Assembly: GCF_048569485.1 (NCBI RefSeq) | Contig: NC_134364.1 | Coordinates: 125,624,882-125,688,881, forward strand | Source of the DNA: Anomaloglossus baeobatrachus | Taxonomy: Eukaryota; Chordata; Amphibia; Anura; Aromobatidae | Length of the DNA stretch: 64,000 bases | Direction: 5' to 3' | Shown here: one piece after another, positions 31,459-41,300 of the stretch | Position numbering within the stretch: the stretch's first letter is position 1 | Layout of the letters: each line of letters opens with the position of its first letter | The notes under the pieces: model-generated | Database searches by the model: none | Told to the model about the DNA's origin: nothing | What the model saw: the letters and a program-made list of their open reading frames with translations, nothing else | Made by a program: the position numbers and the translations under genes

Positions 31459-31971
31459 AGAAACCAAGGAAAAAAATTGTGAAAAAAATACCCTGCTGTA
31501 ACTAAATAAAAGCATAGTGCATATAAACATAGGGTACTTAGTAAACACTGTTTTTGATCAAAAAAAGCATAAAGCTATCCCACCAACGCCAAGGTGTACC
31601 CAGTTGGGATAGTACCTACACTCTCTAATATTAAAACCTTACCATGGGTCTGAAATAGGCCTCAATGTGGCTAAGGGCTGAGAGCGACCGGGTCCCAACA
31701 GGACACACATAGTCAGGGGGATGCACAGAATGAAATGTCCAGCTCGCTGAGAAGGGGGCCACTCCCTGTTTGTACTGAATACAAAAAAACTACATAAAAA
31801 CAAAAAAGTGAGCCGGAGTATGAGATGGTATACATGGAACTTGTGAGACCATGTTCACACTGGCCATGAGACAAAGAGAAACCAAGGAAAAAAATTGTGA
31901 AAAAAATACCCTGCTGTAACTAAATAAAAGCATAGTGCATATAAACATAGGGTACTTAGTAAACACTGTTT
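31459..31971. mobile_element. 513-bp insertion with 95-bp direct terminal repeats
   Basis: Two 95-bp direct repeats (31,459-31,553 and 31,877-31,971) flank a 323-bp internal segment that is unrelated to the minisatellite. The repeats appear identical to each other and to the single 95-bp copy at 19,870. The flanks read AATAGAC on both sides, which could be a 7-bp target duplication, although the array itself also contains AATAGAC. The layout is that of a very small terminal-direct-repeat element, or a locally duplicated unique sequence. The internal part has no coding frame, and I could not see a convincing primer-binding site or polypurine tract. The family is unknown. Confidence 0.65.
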
Positions 31972-33319
31972 AATAGACCACACACTGACCTCTACTACCA
32001 CCTGCTGGATATTCTCAGTACTGCACCAGTAATACACCACACACTGACCTCTACTACCACCTGCTGGATATTCTCAGTACTGCACCAGTAATAGACCACA
32101 CACTGACCTCTACTACCACCTGCTGGATATTCTCAGTACTGCACCAATAATACACCACACACTGACCTTTACTACCACCTGCTGGAAATTCTCAGTACTG
32201 CACCAGTAATAGACCACACACTGACCTCTACTACCACCTGCTGGATGTTCTCAGTACTGCACCAGTAATAGACCACACACTGACCTCTACTACCACCTGC
32301 TGGATATTCTCAGTACTGCACCAGTAATAGACCACACAGTGACCTCTACTACCACCTGCTGGATGTTCTCAGTACTGCAACAGTAAAAGACCACACAATG
32401 ACCTCTACTACCACCTGCTGGATGTTCTCAGTACTGCACCAGTAATACACCACACACTGACCTCTACTACCACCTGCTGGATGTTCTCAGTACTGCAACA
32501 GTAAAAGACCACACAATGACCTCTACTACCACCTGCTGGATGTTCTCAGTACTGCACCAGTAATACACCACACACTGACCTCTACTACCACCTGCTGGAT
32601 ATTCTCAGTACTGCACCAGTAATACACCACACAGTGACCTCTACTACCACCTGCTGGATGTTCTCAGTACTGCAACAGTAAAAGACCACACAATGACCTC
32701 TACTACCACCTGCTGGATGTTCTCAGCACTGCACCAGTAATACACCACACAGTGACCTCTACTACCACCTGCTGCACATTATCAGTACTGCACCAGTAAT
32801 ACACCACACACTGACCTCTACTACCACCTGCTGAATATTCTCAGTACTGCAACAGTAATAGACATTCAGTGTCCTCTACTACCACCTGCTGGATATTCTC
32901 AGTACTGCAACAGTAATAGACATTCAGTGTCCTCTACTACCACCTGCTGGATGTTCTCAGTACTGCAACAGTAAAAGACCCCACAGTGTCCTCTACTACC
33001 ACCTGCTGGACATTCTCAGTACTGCAACAGTAATAGACCACACAGTGACCTACACTACCACCTGCTGGATGTTCTCAGTACTGCACCAGTAATACACCAC
33101 ACAGTGACCTCTACTACCACCTGCTGGATATTCTCAGTACTGCAACAGTAATAGACCACACAGTGAACTCTACTACCACCTGCTGGATGTTCTCAGTACT
33201 GCACCAGTAATACACCACACAGTGACCTCTACTACCACCTGCTGGATGTTCTCAGTACTGCACCAGTAATACACCACACAGTGACCTCTACTACCACCTG
33301 CTGGATATTCTCAGTACTG

Positions 33320-34460
33320 CACCTCTACTACCACCTGCTGGATGTTCTCAGTACTGCACCAGTAATACACCACACACTGACCTCTACTACCACCTGCTGG
33401 ATATTCTCAGTACTGCAACAGTAATAGACATTCAGTGTCCTCTACTACCACCTGCTGGATGTTCTCAGTACTGCAACAGTAAAAGACCCCACAGTGTCCT
33501 CTACTACCACCTGCTGGACATTCTCAGTACTGCAACAGTAATAGACCACACAGTGACCTACACTACCACCTGCTGGATGTTCTCAGTACTGCACCAGTAA
33601 TACACCACACAGTGACCTCTACTACCACCTGCTGGATATTCTCAGTACTGCACCAATAATAGACCACACAGTGAACTCTACTACCACCTGCTGGATGTTC
33701 TCAGTACTGCACCAGTAATACACCACACAGTGACCTCTACTACCACCTGCTGGATGTTCTCAGTACTGCACCAGTAATACACCACACAGTGACCTCTACT
33801 ACCACCTGCTGGATATTCTCAGTACTGCACCTCTACTACCACCTGCTGGATATTCTCAGTACTGCACCAATAATAGACCACACAGTGAACTCTACTACCA
33901 CCTGCTGGATATTCTCAGCACTGCCTGCTCCAGTAATACACCACACAGTGACCTCTACTACCACCTGCTGGATATTCTCACTACTGCACCAGTAATACAC
34001 CACACAGTGACCACTACTACCACCTGCTGGATGTTCTCAGTACTGCACCACTAATACACCACACACTGACCTCTACTACCACCTGCTGGATATTCTCAGT
34101 ACTGCACCTCTACTACCACCTGCTGGATATTCTCAGTACTGCACCTCTACTACCACCTGCTGGGTATTCTCAGTACTGCACCTCTACTACCACCTGCTGG
34201 ATATTCTCAGTACTGCACCTCTACTACCACCTGCTGGATATTCTCAGTACTGCACCAATAATAGACCACACAGTGACCTCTACTACCACCTGCTGGATAT
34301 TCTCAGTACTGCACCAATAATAGACCACACAGTGAACTCTACTACCACCTGCTGGATGTTCTCAGTACTGCACCAGTAATACACCACACAGTGACCTCCA
34401 CTACCACCTGCTGGATATTCTCAGTACTGCACCTCTACTACCACCTGCTGGATATTCTCA
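33320..34460. repeat. Zone of 37-bp short units at the array's right side
   Basis: Several units here lack a 22-bp stretch (the CAGTAATACACC to GTGAC part), so that ACTGCACC joins directly to TCTACTACC. Examples lie at about 33,322 and 33,830, with a run of four or five in tandem at 34,105-34,240 and another near 34,430. A second local variant, GCACTGCCTGCTCCAG, recurs near 33,918, 34,578 and 34,818. The zone marks loss of regularity toward the array border. Confidence 0.8.
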
Positions 34461-35439
34461 GTACTGCACCAATAATAGACCACACAGTGACCTCTACTAC
34501 CACCTGCTGGATATTCTCAGTACTGCACCAATAATAGACCACACAGTGAACTCTACTACCACCTGCTGGATATTCTCAGCACTGCCTGCTCCAGTAATAC
34601 ACCACACAGTGACCTCTACTACCACCTGCTGGATATTCTCACTACTGCACCAGTAATAGACCACACACTGACCTCTACTACCACCTGCTGGATATTCTCA
34701 CTACTGCACCAGTAATACACCACACAGTGACCACTACTACCACCTGCTGGATGTTCTCAGTACTGCACCAGTAATAGACCACACAGTGAACTCTACTACC
34801 ACCTGCTGGATATTCTCAGCACTGCCTGCTCCAGTAATACACCACACAGTGACCTCTACTACCACCTGCTGGATATTCTCACTACTGCACCAGTAATAGA
34901 CCACACACTGACCTCTACTACCACCTGCTGGATATTCTCACTACTGCACCAGTAATACACCACACACTGACCTCTACTACCACCTGCTGGATATTCTCAG
35001 TACTGCACCAGTAATAGACCACACAGTGACTTCTATTACCACCTGCTGGATATTCTCAGTACTGCACCAGTAATACACCACACACTGACCTCTACTACCA
35101 CCTGCTGGATATTCTCAGTACTGCACCAGTAATAGACCACACAGTGACCTCTACTACCACCTGCTGGATATTCTCAGTACTGCTCCAGTAATAGACCACA
35201 CAGTGACCTCTACTACCACCTGCTGGATATTCTCAGTACTATACCAGTAATACACCACACATTGACCTCTACTACCACCTGCTGGATATTCTCAGTACTG
35301 CACCAGTAATACACCACACAGTGACCTCTAGTACCACCTGCTGGATATTCTCAGTACTATACCAGTAATACTCCATACACTGACCTCTACTACCACCTGC
35401 TGGACATTCTCAGTACTGCACCAGTAATAGACAACACAG

Positions 35440-35714
35440 GTACAGAATGGTGGTGTGAGGGGGTAGATGAGACAGCACTAACTATGGTATAAGGGATATT
35501 GAAGAGACCGTACAGAATGTTTACATTACAAGCCGTTAAAAATTGATATAGGATAACAGACATGCAAATAAATAAAATCACCCAACATACAGTATAAGCA
35601 TAAAAACACTGCAAAAAGACAATTTTATATATTGCAAGCTTGATGAAATGATGATCGAGATCCAATATCACCACCTGTTGTACTGAATGAGACATCAGTT
35701 AGCTGTAGAGGGAA
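35440..35714. other. Non-repetitive spacer between two minisatellites
   Basis: About 275 bp of AT-rich sequence separates the 59-bp array from the CA-rich array. It has no tandem structure, no coding frame of note and no family I recognise. It may be the original single-copy flank. Confidence 0.6.
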
Positions 35715-36865
35715 CACGCACCACCCCGTGTCCTCCATCACACACACACCACCCCGTGTCCTCCATCACACACACACACCACCCCGTGTCCTCCATCACA
35801 CACACACACACACACACACACACCACCCCGTGTCCCCCATCACACACACACACACACACACACACCACCCCGTGTCCCCCATCACACACACACACCACCC
35901 CGTGTCCTCCATCTCATACACACACACACACACACACACCCCGTGTCCTCCGTCACAGTTACCTGCTCCAGTGTCCATCATCACACACAGTTCCACAGAC
36001 ACAGCCACTCGCCACAGTGTCTTCCATCACACACACACCACCCTGTGTCCTCCATCACACACACACCTCCCCGTGTCCTCCATCACACACACCACCCAGT
36101 GTCCTCCATCACACACGCGCACACACACCACCCAGTTTCCTCCATCACAGACGCGCACACACACACACACCACCCCGTGTCCTCCATCACACACACACAC
36201 CACCCCGTGTCCTCCATCACACACACACCACCCCGTGTCCTCCATCACACACACACACACACAACCACCCCGTGTCCTCCATCACACACACACCACCTCG
36301 TGTCCTCCATCACACACACACACACACACACCACCCCGTGTCCTCCATCACACACACACACACACTCCACCCCATGTCCTCCATCTCACACACACACATA
36401 CACACAACCCCATGTCCTTCTTCACACACACCCACACACACACACAACCCCATGTCCTTCTTCACACACACCCACCCCGTGTCCTCCATCACAGTTGCCC
36501 GCTCCAGTGTCCTCCATCACACAGTCCCGCAGACACAGCCACACGCCCCAGTGTCCTACATCACACACACAGCCACACGCCCCAGTGTCCTACATCACAC
36601 ACACAGCCAACCACCCCAGTGTCCTCCATCACACAGCCACCCGCCCCTTGTCCATCACACACCAAGTGTGCTCCATCACATACAGCCAACTGCCCCAGTG
36701 TCCTCCATCACACAAAGCTATCCGCCCCAGTGTTCTCCATCACACACAGCCATCCGCCCCAGTGTTCTCCATCACACACAGCCGTCCGCCCCACTGTTCT
36801 CCATCACACACAGCCGTCCGCCCCAGTGTTCTCCATCACACACAGCCGTTCGCCCCAGTGTTCTC
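35715..36865. repeat. CA-rich minisatellite B, left part
   Basis: The left two-thirds (to about 36,480) is a run of CACCCCGTGTCCTCCATCAC blocks separated by variable (CA)n tracts. The right part is more regular, with a 32-bp unit containing CCGCCCCAGTGTTCTCCATC; successive copies start at 36,721 and 36,753. All three forward frames stay open through much of it, giving Thr/His/Pro-rich or Cys/Val-rich translations, which is expected of a low-complexity repeat and is not evidence of coding. The gypsy-like element interrupts it at 36,866 and it resumes at 44,734. Confidence 0.92.
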
Positions 36866-38155
36866 TGTGAGGCAAATCCCGGGATATGAAGATGAATTAT
36901 GACTTCCAGTCATAATCGCTCATCACTCCCTGGCAGTGCCCCCCTCCCTTCTTGTTCTCAATGTCCAGCATCTGTGAAGGTGTTACACCTCCATGGCCAT
37001 CTCCTGTGATATGGAGATTAGGTGACGTGGGAACAATGGACACAGGATGACTCCCTGCCGTGACCCTGTGGTAGGGGCTGCTATCTAATTAGCAAGGCTA
37101 TGGAAGTATCCAGACAGAACGACTCCAGTAAAAAATGGTTCATATCTCGCAAGCCATATTTCCGATAAATATGGCAACCATAAAAATGGTGTCTCCGCAT
37201 GCGGACGATGCTGGCACACCCTTTTTATGGGAGCGGGAGCTTGGGAAATACCCCAGGCGTGATATCAGCCAATGGGGAACTAGTAGACAAGTCATGAAAC
37301 CTCTCATTCTGTAGCTAAATTCATAACTGTCACAATGAGAGCATTGGCGTCCGCCTACGACGCTCCCAGGCCAAGTTATGGCCATATTCCATGTTGTGGA
37401 TTTTGTCCATAACTCCAGCCAGGGGTGGAGCAGTGCTCCCTCTGAGGTCACGAAGGTAGGAGGGGACCTGGATTTGCCCAGGTTGATAACCCTACTTCGG
37501 CCATTTTCCAGTGTTCTTTCGCTGGGGGTCACGTGCAGGAAACATCTGTGGGAGTTCCTAGAAACCTGGTCTACAGCGCCCCCCTGTGGCCAGACGCACA
37601 AGGTAACTGATTGAATTGCATACCTGTTTGTAAACCATGCTTTATCTGTAACTGTACTCTGACATATGTATATTTTGTAGATCTCCTATTGTATATATTG
37701 TAGTTTCTAGTGTGCTTTAGGCTGATTAAATTATATAATTAATCTTGGGCTGTTCTGTTATCTCGATCTTGAATCCCACGTCTGTGTGTTCGGCTAATAG
37801 TTACCGTGAAGCGGTTGGTGGCAGCGAGTTGTGCCAAGGATTATTGTGGGGAGGCCAGTGAGATTCGGGGAGGTTTTATATATTCCGCCCGCGGAGGTCG
37901 GGGGAATATATACCCTACTCTCACCGGGGACCCTTCAATAATCGGCATAAGTAGTATAGCGGCCTCCTTGCTTATTGTCGGGCAATTCCATAATTGGCCT
38001 GACTATAAGAGGGGCGCTAGAGAGCGCGTCACGTGCTCTGTCTGTCGGTCGGGAGGTATAAAGGAGGGGTGACCCCCACTTGTTACCCCCCGATTGTGAC
38101 GTACTGGTAGCCAGCGCGGGGGATTTCTGAGTGACCCCCCCGGTGGTTTGTGACA
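36866..38155 (+). repeat. 5' LTR of the Gmr1-like element
   Basis: The LTR starts TGTGAGGCAAATCCCGGG and ends GGTTTGTGACA, so it has the short inverted ends TGT...ACA. It is 1,290 bp long, the same as the 3' LTR. A TATAAA motif lies near its end, in GGGAGGTATAAAGGAGG at about 38,052-38,068, but whether it is the start site for transcription cannot be read from sequence alone. Short open frames inside the LTR recur in all three copies and in both directions only because the copies are near-identical. Confidence 0.95.
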
Positions 38156-38358
38156 TATTGGTGGCATAGCGGTGGGATCGAGATAATAGTGTGTGTGAGT
38201 GTGAGACCCATACTCCCAGACACTAAAGACTGCCTGCAGCAGCTGTGGCTGCTGGGGTCTTCAGACTAGCTCAACACTAGAGTGTCAGAGTGCAGATACT
38301 GTAAGGTGTGTGGAGGCATCAGGTGTCAGTTCTGTGTCAGTGACCAAAGTCTGCAACA
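38156..38358 (+). other. Leader with candidate primer-binding site
   Basis: The 203 bp between the 5' LTR and the ATG hold the leader. A candidate primer-binding site starts 3 bp after the LTR at 38,159 with TGGTGGC. That is the complement of a tRNA 3' end GCCACCA, and a downstream GGGATCGA resembles a tRNA T-arm complement. tRNA-Ile is the nearest match I can recall, but the middle does not fit well, so the primer identity is tentative. Confidence 0.4.
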
Positions 38359-41300
38359 ATGGCTGAGAGCACCAGGAGCAAAGCCAAAGGAATGGCCGAT
38401 GCTCAGGCCAGAGACGATGAGGAGGTTGTCCACGAGCCCTCCAAGAGCCCGACGCCAGAGAACAGCTCTGCAGAGGACATTGCACAACCTGGCACTGCTG
38501 GACAAGATGAGGAGGAGCTCGCCCAAGGGTCCTCAACGAGCCAGATGCCAGTCCTCCGCTCTGAAATGGACAGTGAATCACCAGGCTCCGCAGCGGGCCG
38601 CAGATCACCACGTGCCATTCCACCGAGCCGGGGAGGCTCGGATAGCCTTCTTCAAATGGCTATGGCCCTTCTCCAGGCTGGAGACCAGGAGGGCTACAAG
38701 GAACTCCTGGCAGAGCGCAGGGCAGAGCGGCAGGCAGCGCGTGACGCTGAGGCTGCGGAGCGGCAAGCAGTGCGTGAAGAGCGAGAGCGACAGGCAGAGC
38801 GTGACTACCAGCTGCAGCTAGCTCAGCTCCGGCCCTCATCAGCCACACGTGACCTTCAAGACACCAAACTTCCAAAGGTCCGTGTTGAGGACTTCCCAGT
38901 GCTGGAGAAGGATGGAGACTTGGACTCTTTCCTGACTGCTTTTGAACGGACTTGCTTGCAGCACCATCTGGACAAGGATCAGTGGGCCAAATACCTGACC
39001 CCCCGTCTAAGGGGTAAGGCCCTGGATATCCTTGGGGACTTGCCTGCTGAGGCAGATCAGGGCTACGACACCATCAAGCGGGCCCTGATCCAACAGTACA
39101 ACCTCACTCCGGAGTCCTACCGCAAGAAGTTCCGGACCCTGCAAAAGGGACCAAAGGACTCCTGGGCTGACCACCGGCGGGCACTTGCCCGAGCTGCCGA
39201 CCACTGGACCCAAGGCCTGCAGCTTTCCACCGGACCGGAGATCCTGGACTTGTTCATCACGGAGCAACTCTTGTGGAACTGCCCTGAGGATCTCCGCCAG
39301 TTCATCCGAGACCAGAAGCCAAAGGGGTCCACGGCTACAGCTGCCCTGGCCGATGACTACACCAACAATCGGGCCCCGGAGGCCAGGAGAGCGGCCACCA
39401 GCAGCACCTGGAGAGGGGGTAAGATGAATTCTGCGACTGCCCCACCTGCCCCTAGACTGCAGGGGGTGTCCCCCTCAACTCCCCTCTCCAGGCCCGTGGC
39501 AGAGCCAAGACGGTGCCACCAGTGCAACCTACCTGGACACTTCAAGGCCATGTGCCCTCAGCGTCCCAAGGCCCCGGCTCCGTCCCCGTCCCAAGGGCCG
39601 CCCAAGGTGTATTGTGTGGGTGGGGGTGGTGGTAGGTCCCTGGACAGCTTCCAACCTGTCACCGTCGGCCGGTCTGTGACCATAGGACTGCGAGACAGCG
39701 CCTCGGAGGTGACTCTGGTGCGGCCTGAGATGGTGTCCCCCCAAGACTTGATCCCTGGAAAAACCCTCGCTGTCTCCGGGATTGGAGGCATTGACCCGGC
39801 GCTGCCTGTTGCTGACATTTATGTGGACTGGGGCGCAGGGCGAGGGGTGAGGGAGGTGGGGGTAACTGATCGGATCCCCGCAAACGTGCTACTTGGGACA
39901 GATTTGGGGCAGATAACCTCCCAGTTTGGGCCCCCACCAAGGGCTGAACCTTCAGCCAGTACGGACATGACTCCTGACAATGTTAATGTGTTATCTATGA
40001 ATGATGTGAGAGAGGGGGGAGTGAACTCTGATATTTCTGCTTGCACAGACACCATAGACACACACACAGCTGCAGCTGTGACAGGGGAGGGGGTCAGAGA
40101 AAGGTGTGACAATGCCTCTACAAGTAATCAGCCTGTGAGCTGGGATCTGCTGCCCTCTGCAGGGATAAGCAGAGAGCAGGGTGCTGCAGGGGGAGGACCA
40201 GTGTGTGGGGTGGGGGCTACCACAGCAAATGTGGGGTCCCCAGAGATTTCACAGCGGGGTTCTGTTGCTGCAGGAGGGGAACAGGCAGGTGAGATTGGGG
40301 CCGGTCCCGGAGCGGAAGTGCTCCCAGGTAAGATCTCGGTGCATGGTTCCCCCACAACCGGGGTGTCAGGAAGCCAGGTAGGTCTGCCTGAACCGGCGAC
40401 TTGGTCAGGAACGGAGGAGGAGCAGGCACGACCCACGGTCGCAGCGGCTGTGGCCGCTGTCACCCGCAGTGGGAGTGCTGGAAGCCAAGGGGCCTCCCGG
40501 AGGTCCGATAGCTCTTCCCCTTCTGACCAAGTGGCAGCCGAGTCAGGTGGAGGCCAGGACACAGGTCCCGGAGTACTGACTGAAGATGTGACAGTCTCGT
40601 CGATTCTGGCCACATCTAGTCAGGGGTTTCAGGCAGCGTTAGAAGCTGACGACAGCCTGAAAGCTCTTAAGGAGCAGGCGGCACAGCCTCCCTCGGACTC
40701 GGACCCGGAGCGAGTGGTCTGGGACCAAGGACGGCTGTACCGGGCCACGGTCCAGCAGGGTTCACCGGAGGCGTGGCCCAGGGACCGACAGTTGGTGGTA
40801 CCCTATCCGTTCCGGACGGAGTTGTTGCGGATCGCACATGAGATTCCGATGGCCGGACACCTAGGGATCGCTAAGACCAAGGCCAGGTTAAACCAGCATT
40901 TCTACTGGCCAAAAATGGGGGCCGATGTGGCTGCCTACTGCCGTTCGTGTGAAACCTGTCAGAGAGTGGGGAAGGCGGGGCCACACCCCAAAGCCCCACT
41001 AGTATCTCTGCCAATCATCGATGAGCCTTTCAGGAGGGTGGCTGTGGATCTGGTCGGCCCGCTGGCCATCCCCAGCAGCTCCGGGAAACGCTTCATACTG
41101 ACGGTAGTGGACTATGCCACCCGGTACCCAGAAGCAGTGGCCTTGTCGTCCATTCGGGCTGACAAGGTGGCCACCGCATTGCTGGAGATTTTCTCCCGAG
41201 TGGGTTTTCCCCAGGAAATGCTCACTGACCGGGGGACCCAATTCATGTCCCAGCTGATGGAGGCCCTCTGTAAGCAAGTCCAGGTGCGACATCTGGTGGC

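Larger units (their letters stand above)
4159..35439. repeat. 59-bp minisatellite array, main segment
   Basis: The same 59-bp unit resumes straight after the solo LTR and continues for about 31 kb, roughly 530 copies. It is interrupted only by the 95-bp and 513-bp insertions near 19.9 and 31.5 kb. Variants are not random: runs of distinctive units recur as blocks, showing duplication of many units at a time. Near the right end units shorten and become irregular, and the last recognisable partial unit ends near 35,439. Each unit carries CCACCTGCTGG (an E-box, CACCTG), TGACCT (a nuclear-receptor half-site) and the palindrome CAGTACTG. There is no sustained coding frame because 59 is not a multiple of 3. 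Confidence 0.97.

Noticed and set aside
1-35439. Regularly spaced short repeats that might suggest a CRISPR array
   Set aside because: The repeats are directly adjacent 59-bp units with no unique spacers, in a eukaryotic context. They form a minisatellite.
35687-36902. Open frames of 319-400 codons rich in Thr, His and Pro in all three forward frames
   Set aside because: All frames are open at once because the DNA is (CA)n-rich minisatellite. There is no domain, no codon bias and no start context.
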